Origin: Deinococcus hopiensis KR-140
GTDB taxonomy: Bacteria > Deinococcota > Deinococci > Deinococcales > Deinococcaceae
Length of the DNA: 64,000 nucleotides
NCBI GenBank assembly: GCA_943327755.2
Contig: CALPYF020000012.1
Coordinates: 44,699 to 108,698, forward strand
Direction: 5' to 3'
The translations under genes were made by a program, and so were the position numbers. Below are positions 28,295 to 42,512 of the stretch, piece after piece; position 1 is the first letter of the stretch; the number at the start of each line of letters is the position of its first letter. The notes under the pieces are model-generated. The model made no database searches. It was not told where the DNA came from and saw only the letters and a list, made by a program, of their open reading frames with translations.

Positions 28295-29530
28295 TCAGGC
28301 GAGGAGCATCCCGGCCAGGGTGCCGCTCAGCAGGTTCGCGAGCGTCCCGGCGGCCACGGCGCGCAGGCCCAGCTGGGCGATGTCGGCGCGGCGGCTGGGG
28401 GCGAGGCTGCCCAGGCCGCCCAGCAGGATCGCGAGGCTCGACAGGTTCGCGAAGCCGCACAGCGCGAAGGTCACGATGGCCTCCACCTTGGGCGTCACGC
28501 TGCCCGCCTTGAGGGTCTGGGCGAATTCCACGAAGGCCACGAACTCGTTCGTGACGAGCTTCTGCCCGATGAAACTCCCGGCGGTCGTGGCGGCCTCCCA
28601 CGGCACACCGATCAGGAACGCCAGCGGCGCGAACAGGTAGCCCAGCAGCAGCTGGATGCTCAGGTCCGGCAGGCCCGCCAGCCCGCCCAGCTGCCCGATG
28701 ATGGCGTTGAGCAGCGCGATCAGGCCGATGAAGGCGATCAGCATCGCCCCGACGTTCAGCGCGAGGCCCAGGCCGCTGCTCGCGCCGCGCGCCGCCGCGT
28801 CGATCACGTTCACGGGGCGGCCCTCCGGGTCCTCGGGAATGTCGCCTTTGTAGTCCTGGGTGGGTTCGGTCTCCGGGAAGATCAGTTTCGCCATGAGCAG
28901 CCCGGCGGGCGCGGCCATGAACGACGCGGCGATCAGGTAGTCCAGCCGCACGCCCAGCAGCGAGTACCCCACGAGCACGCTGCCCGCCACGCTGGCCAGC
29001 CCGCCGACCATCACCGCGAACAGTTCCGAGCGGGTCATGCGGTCGATGAAGGGCCGCACGACGAGCGGCGCCTCGGTCTGCCCCACGAAGATGTTCGCGG
29101 TGGCCGACAGGCTCTCCCCGCGGCTGGTCTGCAGCAGGCGGCTCAGGCCGCCGCCCAGGAAGCGCACGACCGCCTGCATGACGCCCAGGTGGTACAGCAC
29201 GGCGATCAGCGCGCTGAAGAACACGATGATGGGCAGCACACCGAACGCGAAGATGAACCCCGCGCCCTCCAGCTGCCCGTTCGTCAGGTTCCCGAACACG
29301 AAATTGATGCCCTGCTGCGCGTTGCTCACGACGCCCTGCACGGCACCCGACACGGCGTCCAGCGCCCGGCGACCCAGCGGCCAGCGCAGCACGATCAATC
29401 CGAAGGCGATCTGCAGCAGCAGCGCCAGCCCCACGGTGCGCCAGTTCACGGCGCGGCGGTTCACACTCAAGAGGAGGCCCAGGCCGATCAGTACGGCCAT
29501 GCCTCCCAGACCCCAGAACACGTCCAGCAT
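28295..29530 (-). CDS. nupC: Concentrative nucleoside transporter (NupC/CNT family)
   Basis: A 411-residue membrane symporter importing nucleosides with H+ or Na+. Family segments: GAGFIFAFGVLPIIVFFSALIAVLYHLG, then SATANIFVGQTEAPLVVRPFI (substrate-binding core), GGLASVAGSVLVGY, and NEFVAFVEFAQ followed by ALCGFANLSSLAILLGG. The three N-terminal helices of the bacterial form are present. The start ATG lies 6 bases after TAGTCT. This box and start are inside a perfect palindrome (29530-29561), so transcription is likely repressed by a dimeric regulator. Confidence 0.92.
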   Translation of the reverse strand: MLDVFWGLGGMAVLIGLGLLLSVNRRAVNWRTVGLALLLQIAFGLIVLRWPLGRRALDAVSGAVQGVVSNAQQGINFVFGNLTNGQLEGAGFIFAFGVLPIIVFFSALIAVLYHLGVMQAVVRFLGGGLSRLLQTSRGESLSATANIFVGQTEAPLVVRPFIDRMTRSELFAVMVGGLASVAGSVLVGYSLLGVRLDYLIAASFMAAPAGLLMAKLIFPETEPTQDYKGDIPEDPEGRPVNVIDAAARGASSGLGLALNVGAMLIAFIGLIALLNAIIGQLGGLAGLPDLSIQLLLGYLFAPLAFLIGVPWEAATTAGSFIGQKLVTNEFVAFVEFAQTLKAGSVTPKVEAIVTFALCGFANLSSLAILLGGLGSLAPSRRADIAQLGLRAVAAGTLANLLSGTLAGMLLA

Positions 29531-29561
29531 CCCATCAGACTATGGGGCGCGTCTGATGGGA
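29530..29561 (-). promoter_or_regulatory. Palindromic operator-like site over the nupC -10 box
   Basis: Arms TCCCATCAGAC (29530-29540) and GTCTGATGGGA (29551-29561) are a perfect 11-bp inverted repeat with a 10-base centre. The minus-strand -10 box TAGTCT (29542-29537) overlaps the arm next to the start codon. A protein bound here would block RNA polymerase; in the mRNA, only half the palindrome would be transcribed if it is leaderless. Confidence 0.6.
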
Positions 29562-29614
29562 GCTTGAGGACAGCGTGACCGGACCTGAAGCGCAGGTGAA
29601 GGCCCCGGCGCGGG

Positions 29615-30607
29615 TCAGTTCGCGTAGAACCCGAGGTCGTGGTCGCCGCTGACCGGCAGGCCCAGGTGGTCGTAGGCGTGCGCGGTGGCCACGCGGCCCC
29701 GGGGCGTGCGCTTGATGAAGCCCAGCTGGATCAGGTACGGCTCGTACACGTCTTCCAGGGTCAGGCTGTCCTCGCTGATCGCGGTGGCCAGCGTGTCCAC
29801 GCCGACCGGGCCGCCCGCGAAGCGGTGGATCAGGGTCTCCAGGTACTTCTTGTCGCGGTCGTCCAGGCCCGCGCTGTCCAGGCCCAGCTTGTCCAGCGCG
29901 TCCTGCGCGCGCGGCAGGCCGATGGTCGTCTCGCCCGCCACGTCGGCGTAGTCGCGCACGCGGCGCAGCAGTCGCTTGGCGATGCGCATGGTGCCGCGCG
30001 CCCGGGCGCCGATCTCGACGGCCGCCTCCTCGTCCAGCCCGAAGCCCAGCAGGCGCGCGTCACGCAGGAGGTTCACGCCGATCTCGTCGGGCGTGTAGTA
30101 CTCGAGGTGCTCGATGATCCCGAAGCGGCTGCGCATGGGTGCCGTGATCAGGCCCGGGCGGGTGGTCGCGCCGACCAGCGTGAAGCGCGGCAGCGGCAGC
30201 TCGATGGTCCGCGCCGCCGGGCCCTGCCCCAGCACGATGTCCAGCTTGAAGTCCTCCATGGCGGGGTACAGGTGTTCCTCCGCGACGCGGCCCAGGCGGT
30301 GGATCTCGTCGATGAACAGCACGTCGCCTTCCTCGAGGCTGTTCGTGAGGATCGCGGCCAGATCGCCGGGTTTCTCGATGGCCGGGCCGGAGGTCACGCG
30401 GATGTTCACGCCCAGTTCGTGCGCGATGATGTGCGCCAGGGTGGTCTTGCCCAGGCCGGGCGGGCCGAACAGCAGGGTATGGTCGAGCGCTTCCTTGCGG
30501 CCGCGCGCGGCCTGGAGGTACACGCCGAGTTTCTCCTTCAGGCGCGCCTGCCCGACGTAGTCCGTCAGGGTCTTGGGCCGCAGGGCCGCGTCGAGCGGTT
30601 CAGTCAT
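29615..30607 (-). CDS. ruvB: Holliday junction branch-migration ATPase RuvB
   Basis: Hexameric AAA+ motor that drives branch migration with RuvA in recombinational repair. The 330-residue protein has Walker A GPPGLGKTTL (about 48-57), Walker B VLFIDEIHRL, sensor VGATTRPGLITAPMRSRFG with the arginine finger, and the C-terminal winged helix with KRTPRGRVATAHAYDHLG. TAGACT, 7 bases, ATG: leaderless. I found no palindromic radiation/desiccation response motif (TTATG...CATAA) at this promoter. Confidence 0.98.
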   Translation of the reverse strand: MTEPLDAALRPKTLTDYVGQARLKEKLGVYLQAARGRKEALDHTLLFGPPGLGKTTLAHIIAHELGVNIRVTSGPAIEKPGDLAAILTNSLEEGDVLFIDEIHRLGRVAEEHLYPAMEDFKLDIVLGQGPAARTIELPLPRFTLVGATTRPGLITAPMRSRFGIIEHLEYYTPDEIGVNLLRDARLLGFGLDEEAAVEIGARARGTMRIAKRLLRRVRDYADVAGETTIGLPRAQDALDKLGLDSAGLDDRDKKYLETLIHRFAGGPVGVDTLATAISEDSLTLEDVYEPYLIQLGFIKRTPRGRVATAHAYDHLGLPVSGDHDLGFYAN

Positions 30608-30664
30608 AACAGAGAGTCTAGCGCAAGTTCGCTGTCAACGGAATACGCCGGGGCGGTTTCAACC

Positions 30665-31366
30665 TCAGCTCCCCGCGTACTGGCGGATTAGACCCGGCAG
30701 ATCCCGCTCCAGGTCGCCGCCCACCACGTCCAGGTTCCCGTACACCCGCACGAAACGGCCCTGACCGTCCACGACACTCACCTGATCCCCGTGAATGCGC
30801 GCCGCCACCGACGCCGCCGCACCCACCTGGGCGGCATTCGCCGCGCCACTGGACGTCTTCCCCTGCTCCATGTCCATATGCGCGCTGTGGTCCTCTGCGG
30901 GCATCGGGGCCACGTTCGCCACGAACATCTCCCGCGCCGCTGCGTCGATCGTCCCCGGCTTCCCGGTTAGGCCGGTGAACGCCGGATCGAAGCGGTTCAA
31001 GTACTCGCGCATCACGCCGGGCGTGTCGTGCCCGGGGTCCACTGTGATGAACTGCACCTGCACCCGCGACCGCTGCTCGGGGCTCAGCGCCGCGTACGTG
31101 TTCTTCAGGCTCGCCAGCGTCGCCGGGCACACGTCCGGGCAGCGCACGAACCCGTAGAACACCAGCCGCACCCGCCCGTCCGAGGCCGCCAGCGTCGTCG
31201 CCCGCCCCCGGTCATCCACCAGAGCCAGCGCGCTCAGGGCCTTGGGCTGATCCAGCGCCTCACCGGCCGTCACGCCCGGCGCGGCCCGCCGCATCACCAG
31301 CAGTCCACCCAGCACCGCCGCGACCACCAGCAGCGCCGCCGTCACCCATTTCGAGACACCCGTCAT
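30665..31366 (-). CDS. SCO1/SenC-type copper chaperone for cytochrome oxidase
   Basis: A membrane-anchored thioredoxin-fold protein (233 residues, anchor about 7-25) that delivers copper to the CuA site of the oxidase encoded upstream. The copper ligands are C-x3-C in VRCPDVCPATL and probably the histidine in ARIHGDQVSVVD. An insertion with EDHSAHMDMEQG adds two His and two Met, an unusual extra metal-binding candidate. The start is ATG at 31366, 6 bases after TACCCT. A longer frame to 31429 lacks support. It has its own promoter and lies after the ctaD terminator. Confidence 0.9.
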   Translation of the reverse strand: MTGVSKWVTAALLVVAAVLGGLLVMRRAAPGVTAGEALDQPKALSALALVDDRGRATTLAASDGRVRLVFYGFVRCPDVCPATLASLKNTYAALSPEQRSRVQVQFITVDPGHDTPGVMREYLNRFDPAFTGLTGKPGTIDAAAREMFVANVAPMPAEDHSAHMDMEQGKTSSGAANAAQVGAAASVAARIHGDQVSVVDGQGRFVRVYGNLDVVGGDLERDLPGLIRQYAGS

Positions 31367-31433
31367 GCCCGCAGGGTAGGGGAGAGGGCCCGGGTGACGT
31401 GTCCCCCGCGGCCTCGCCGCCCCGGACAACGCG

Positions 31434-31458
31434 AAAGGGACGCCCTCTCAGGCGCCCC
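31434..31458 (-). terminator. Terminator of ctaC-ctaD
   Basis: On the minus strand GGGGCGCC and GGGCGTCCC pair around TGAGA, followed by TTTCGC. Confidence 0.6.
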
Positions 31459-31478
31459 CCTCTGTCTTGTGCCGGGTG

Positions 31479-33931
<2,453 letters not shown>

Positions 33932-33935
<4 letters not shown>

Positions 33936-35161
33936 TGGGTGCCTCCGTCGGGTGCGCCGTGCACGGGCGTGCCCTTCCAGTAGTCCGCTTCTTCCGGCAG
34001 CTTGAGGCTGCGCAGGTAGGCGGCAATATCATCGATTTCGGTGTCGGTCAGGGTGCCGCCCTTGACCTTCTTGCCCTGCACCATGTACTCGCCGCCGTCG
34101 TAGCGGGGCATCAGGCTGCCGGGTTTGACCACGGGGCTGTGCTTGAGCCAGGCGTGCAGTTCCTCGGCGGCCTTCGCGTCGGTCCACTGCGCGTCGGTCA
34201 TGGCTTCCCACATGCCGGCGCCCAGCGTGCGGCGCGTGCCGAAGAAGCTCAGGTCCGGGCCGGCGACGCCGGCGGCGGGGGTGCCCTGCACGCGGTGGCA
34301 GCTGGCGCAGGCCACGGCGCCGGTGCTGGCCTTGCCCTGCATGAACAGCGCGAAGCCGCGCGCCTCGGCGCTGCCGGGGGCGGGTTCGGGGGCGCGGTAG
34401 GCCTTCATGGCGGCCAGGGTGGTGTTGTACCGCTCCTGATCCAGCGCGACGACCTTGTAGCGCATGTTGGCGTGGCTGGCCCCGCACAGCTGCGAGCAGT
34501 TGCCCTGGTACACGCCGGCGCGGTCGTTGTCGACCTGCCAGGTCTTCTTGACGCTGGGCATTGCGGCGCGCTGACCGCCGATGTTCGGTGCCCAGAACCC
34601 GTGAATGACGTCGCCACTCGTGACCGTCAGGGCCACGGCTTCCTTGGTCGGCATGATCATCTCGTTGCCGTTGGTGACCACGCCGCCCGCGTCACTGGTG
34701 ACCTCGGGGTACGAGAAGTTCCACCAGAACTGCCGGGCCAGCACGTCCACCTTGGTCGCCTGGTTGGGCGTGGGGTTCAGCACCGCCATGCTCTTGACGG
34801 TCAGGACGCTCAGCAGGATCACGATCACCACAGGCACGGCCACCAAGATGGTCTCGAGCTTGTTGTTCCCGTGGAACTGGGCGGGCGGGGCGTCGTGCTT
34901 GTCTTCACGGAACTTCTGCACCGTGTAGAACAGCGCGTACGACACGCCGATGAAGATGATGATGGACAGAGCAATCGCCCAGATGCTCATCCAGAAGATC
35001 TCCCGGTTGTAAGCGGATGCCATGTCCCCGATGGTCAGGGACTGGTTCACCTGCTGGCAGCCGGTCAGTAGAGTCGCGCCCAGGATCGCCGCGATGGGCA
35101 GGGCCTGCCGGACTCGCCTCCGTGTGCCGCTGTGGCGGTGTGTGGTGGTATTCAACGTCAC
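33932..35161 (-). CDS. ctaC: Cytochrome c oxidase caa3-type subunit II with fused cytochrome c
   Basis: A 409-residue protein that takes electrons into the oxidase. It has a lipoprotein-like signal ending LLTGC, two membrane helices (about 55-80 and 102-125), then the cupredoxin domain with the CuA ligands in GNCSQLCGASHANM. The C-terminal cytochrome c domain has heme motif CASCH and a distal Met, probably in GSLMPRY. The GTG at 35161 is directly attached to AGGAAAGGAG. A TTG at 35155 has ideal 5-base spacing from the same site and may be the true start. TAGACT (35184-35179) is the likely -10 box. Confidence 0.94.
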
Positions 35162-35427
35162 TCCTTTCCTCTGCTTGCAGTCTAAAGCGTCACGCGGGGG
35201 TGCGCATGACGCTGGGCCGCCACTCGCGGTCAGCGTTCAAGCATACCGCCCACATTCTACCGACCGGTCAGGCATACCCCCCATGAGACCAGATGAGTCT
35301 CGGGCAAGTGTCCTGACCTTCCTCCAGTTCCTGTTCATCATGCGCCATCCGGGTTCCCGGGAGGTGGGAATCACAGCGCGCGGCCCCCGGGCAGCTGGTG
35401 TCCAGGGGCCGCGCGGAGCAGAAACGC
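35162..35427 (-). other. Spacer between ctaB and ctaC with terminator and promoter
   Basis: 266 bases without a gene. Nearest ctaB, the 11-bp arms CGCGCGGCCCC (35377-35387) and GGGGCCGCGCG (35405-35415) form a stable hairpin that probably ends ctaA-ctaB transcription. Nearest ctaC, AGTCTA read on the minus strand gives TAGACT at 35184-35179, followed by a short leader and AGGAAAGGAG. The oxidase subunits and the heme A enzymes therefore appear to be separate transcripts. Confidence 0.6.
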
Positions 35428-37352
<1,925 letters not shown>

Positions 37353-37512
37353 CCTCGCCGCCCAGGCCCGGCCACAGGCGGCCAGGGCGGGGGTCTCTCG
37401 CCCGGCATTCTACCCGGCCCCCCCCGCAGAAGATTGTCCCCCGGCTCTCTGCGCTTCCCCCACCGGGCGCGGACACCTGACCTGCGCCGCCCCCCGTACA
37501 CTGGGCGGGACT

Positions 37513-37992
37513 ATGGCGGAAACCATCAACCAGTGGGCGGTCATCACGATCGTCCTGAGCGGCCTGGCCCTCATCGTGGGCGTGTACCTCATCAAACGTG
37601 GCCTGCGTGAAGCCCACATGCGCGCCATGATCGTCGCCAGCACCCTGGCCACCATCTTCCTCGTGCTGTACCTCACCCGGCTGGGCCTGGGCTACGAGAA
37701 GAAATACGCCGGGCCCGAGGAGTGGAGAGTGGCGTACTTCGTGCTGCTGATCAGCCACATCATCCTGGCCGCCGCGAACCTCCCGCTGGCGCTGGGCGCC
37801 CTGTGGAACGCCTACAAGGGACTGAAGGCCGCCCGCACCCTGGACAATATCGACCTGCCCGCCGCGCGCGGCTACTTCAACAAGCACCGCGCCTGGGTCC
37901 GCTGGACGGTGCCGGTGTGGCTGTACGTCGCCGTGACCGGCTGGATCATCTACCTCGTGCTGCACAGCTACGGCGAGGTCATCAAGAGCTGA
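37513..37992 (+). CDS. ctaM: DUF420 membrane protein, CtaM-like oxidase assembly factor
   Basis: A 159-residue membrane protein with four helices. It belongs to the DUF420 family, whose Bacillus member (YozB) is called CtaM and is needed for maturation of heme A-type oxidases. Typical pieces are HMRAMIVASTLATIFLVLYLTR, LLISHIILAAANLPLAL, and FNKHRAWVRWTVPVWLYVAVTGWIIYL. The position next to the heme A and oxidase genes fits that role. TACACT (37497-37502) lies 10 bases before the ATG. Confidence 0.82.
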   Translation: MAETINQWAVITIVLSGLALIVGVYLIKRGLREAHMRAMIVASTLATIFLVLYLTRLGLGYEKKYAGPEEWRVAYFVLLISHIILAAANLPLALGALWNAYKGLKAARTLDNIDLPAARGYFNKHRAWVRWTVPVWLYVAVTGWIIYLVLHSYGEVIKS

Positions 37993-38080
37993 CGCGGCAG
38001 GCACTGACCCGGGGCAGTGTGCGCCGTCCTGTGTGACCCGCGCCGCGCCGGTGGTGCGGGGCGGCGCCTACACTCACGCG

Positions 38081-39337
<1,257 letters not shown>

Positions 39338-39419
39338 GGGGGGACGCGGACCGCTTGACCCGGCCTGTTCCCCGCGCCGGTCACCGTCCCCGCCGCCCGG
39401 GCCCTGCTACGCTCCGGGC

Positions 39420-40241
<822 letters not shown>

Positions 40242-40254
40242 CCGCTCCCGGGCG

Positions 40255-40827
40255 TCACGCCTCCCGGTCCGCCTCGCGCAGCGGCACCACCGCCGCCACG
40301 TTCCCCACGATCCGCCCCGCATGCCAGCGGGGCGAGCCCGTGATCACGACCTCCAGCAGCGACCCGTCCGGACGGCGCAGCCGCGTGCGGTACGTGCTCG
40401 AGGTTCCCGCCGAGCGCTGCGCGCGTGCGTCCCGCAGCGCCCCGTGATCCTCGGGCGCCGTGAACTCGAAGGGGGTGCGCCCCACCACCCCCTCGGGCGT
40501 CAGCCCCAGCATCCCCGCGTACGCCCGGTTCACGAACACGAACCGCCCGTCCTCGTCCGTCACGGTCAGGCCGTGCTCGACGGACTCCATGACCTGCCGC
40601 GCGAAGTGCAGTTCCTGCGCGTAGGCCTCCTTCAGCTCGCGGTGCCCGCGCAGCAGCCGCACCAGCCGCGGCGCCAGCCACGCCGCCACGCCCAGCGTCG
40701 CCAGGACCGGCAGGATCACCACGAACGCCTGCGGGCGCGGCACCAGCAGCGCCACCAGAAACGACTCCAGGATGAGCAGGGCGAACAGCACGTACGCCAC
40801 CCGCAACTCCAGCCGGCCCGGTCTCAT
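40255..40827 (-). CDS. Membrane-anchored PAS-domain protein
   Basis: A 190-residue protein: two membrane helices (about 10-28 and 33-52), a short linker helix, and one PAS domain from about residue 75 (VMESVEHGLTVTDEDGRFVFVNRAYAGMLGLTPEGVVGRTPFEFT), ending with a PAC-like strand (RRPDGSLLEVVITGSP). There is no kinase, GGDEF or HTH output domain and no adjacent partner, so it looks like an isolated sensor module or a remnant of a histidine kinase. Stops of this gene and panB face each other, 13 bases apart. Confidence 0.8.
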   Translation of the reverse strand: MRPGRLELRVAYVLFALLILESFLVALLVPRPQAFVVILPVLATLGVAAWLAPRLVRLLRGHRELKEAYAQELHFARQVMESVEHGLTVTDEDGRFVFVNRAYAGMLGLTPEGVVGRTPFEFTAPEDHGALRDARAQRSAGTSSTYRTRLRRPDGSLLEVVITGSPRWHAGRIVGNVAAVVPLREADREA

Positions 40828-40936
40828 GAGTACAGGGTGCCCCGCCCGCCCTTGCAGGGTTCTTACGTCCCCCCACGTTGAACGGCCACGCACCTGAGCG
40901 CACGCCCGGGCGCCCAGGCCGCTACGCTGCCAGGAC

Positions 40937-41605
40937 ATGAACCCCCGACGGCAGATGCTGATCAGTGCGGCCCTGATGGGCGCCGCCGGTGCCCTGCAAC
41001 TGCCCGGGCTGCTCCGCGACGTGCAGCGCCCCGCAGCGGACTTCCCCTGGCCCGGCCTGATCGGCGCGGCGCTGATCCTGGGCGCGGCCCTCGGGACGCT
41101 GCTGCACACCCTGTGGCCCGTGCGGGGGGAACGGCCGGTCCGGGACTGGCGGGCCTCGCTGCCCTTCTACCTGCTGCCCACCCTGGCGCTGCTGCTGGGC
41201 GGCGCGCTGCTCATCGACCGTGTTCAAGCGCAGCGCGGCGACGCTCTGAGCCTGAACGCGTTTGTGCAGAGCGCCCGAGAGGTCGAACTGCGGGCCACCT
41301 CCTGCGCGTCCGGTGCTGCCCGGTCGTGCACGCGAGTGCAGGCGAACGTGGACGGCCCCCTGCTGGCTGAACTCCTGCAGTCGGCGGTCACGGATGCCGG
41401 GGGCCGGATCGCGGGCGGCGCTCTGCCCCTGACCCGCCAGGGGGACCGCGTGATGGGGGAGGCGCGGGTCACGCTGCGGGCCGGGCTGCGGCAGGTGCCG
41501 TTCACGCTGCGGTACGACGGGCCGGTGATCGTGGGTCGCGCCGCGTCCCTGCCCGACTCGGCACTGCCCCTGGCGCAGGCCACGCTGGAGCGCGCCGATG
41601 ACTGA
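40937..41605 (+). CDS. Membrane protein, unknown (pair 1)
   Basis: A 222-residue protein with three hydrophobic segments (about 8-22, 40-58, 74-93), then a roughly 130-residue exposed domain with two cysteines (TSCASGAARSC) that could form a disulfide. TACGCT and an 8-base gap precede the ATG. It overlaps the next gene by eight bases, which suggests one functional unit. I recognise no family. The two may form a transport or cell-envelope unit. Confidence 0.6.
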   Translation: MNPRRQMLISAALMGAAGALQLPGLLRDVQRPAADFPWPGLIGAALILGAALGTLLHTLWPVRGERPVRDWRASLPFYLLPTLALLLGGALLIDRVQAQRGDALSLNAFVQSAREVELRATSCASGAARSCTRVQANVDGPLLAELLQSAVTDAGGRIAGGALPLTRQGDRVMGEARVTLRAGLRQVPFTLRYDGPVIVGRAASLPDSALPLAQATLERADD

Positions 41606-42488
41606 GCGCGCCTTGACCCCGGCCCGTGAGGACGGCCCGCAGTTCCGTCCGCGCCCCGGCCCGCTGCGGCTGACGCTGCTTCTTCAGGGGGTGTTCCTGC
41701 TGGGGATGCTGACCGGCTTGGCCGTGCTGGTGGTCAGCAGTCCGCTGTCGCGGCTGGCGGACCGGGTCGTGGCGCTGTTCCCCTGGTGGTTCCTGGTGCA
41801 GGCGCTGTCCTTCGGCGCGTACGCGCACGCCTACTGGGGGGCCTTCGGCACCCTGGGGAAGGCCGCCGCGCCCCTGCAACTCTGGCGGCACCCGGAACTG
41901 CGGACGCTGCCCGCGCTGCCGCCCCTGCCGCTGTGGCGGGCCGCGCTGCTGTACGCCGTGCCAGTGGCACTGGTCGGGGGTATGTTCGCGTGGGGCTCGC
42001 GGGATCTCGGGGCGCAGGTGGCGCGCTACACCACGAACAGTCAGTGGACCTCTGCTGCCAGACTGGGTTTCACGCGGGTGAGCTGCCGGGACTTCCCGGC
42101 GGGCCGCGTGCAGCCGGACTCGCTGTGTCTGGTGGCGTGGCAGGACTTCCCGCAGGGGCGGTCCTTCGCGGACACGGTGCGGGCGTGGGTGCAAGGCGAG
42201 AGGCTGACCTTCACGGACGCCGGGCAGCCGGTAGAGGCCCCCGCGCTGAACCTGCCCTTCCGGCAGGCGGGCGGCGTGACGGGCGGGCAGTGGACCGTGC
42301 CGCTGCGCCGCATCACCGAGGACGACACCCACCCGTTCACCGTGACCGCCGTGTCCCGGCGCGACCCGGCCCCGGAATCAGGCGCGGCCCCGGCCCCCGA
42401 TCTGGCCTCCTGGCTGCGGGGTCAGGCGTTCCATTCGGTGCTGATCGTGACGCCCGGCGCGTCAAGTCCCGGTGTCACAGCGCCGTGA
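41598..42488 (+). CDS. Membrane protein, unknown (pair 2)
   Basis: A 296-residue protein with three hydrophobic segments in the first 135 residues (about 27-47, 60-82, 113-133), then an exposed domain of about 150 residues with two cysteines (VSCRDFPAG and DSLCLVAW) and a Pro/Ala-rich end. The architecture parallels the preceding product: helices first, exterior domain with a cysteine pair second. That points to paired partners. Family unknown. dnaE follows with its own promoter. Confidence 0.6.
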   Translation: MTERALTPAREDGPQFRPRPGPLRLTLLLQGVFLLGMLTGLAVLVVSSPLSRLADRVVALFPWWFLVQALSFGAYAHAYWGAFGTLGKAAAPLQLWRHPELRTLPALPPLPLWRAALLYAVPVALVGGMFAWGSRDLGAQVARYTTNSQWTSAARLGFTRVSCRDFPAGRVQPDSLCLVAWQDFPQGRSFADTVRAWVQGERLTFTDAGQPVEAPALNLPFRQAGGVTGGQWTVPLRRITEDDTHPFTVTAVSRRDPAPESGAAPAPDLASWLRGQAFHSVLIVTPGASSPGVTAP

Positions 42489-42512
42489 CCGGGCGGGCTC
42501 TATCCTGATCGG

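Noticed and set aside
30600..30660. Radiation/desiccation response motif (RDRM) at ruvB
   Set aside because: Only TTATGAC at the start codon resembles it; the second half of the palindrome is missing. A TTGACA upstream is only 12 bases from TAGACT, too close for a normal -35/-10 pair.
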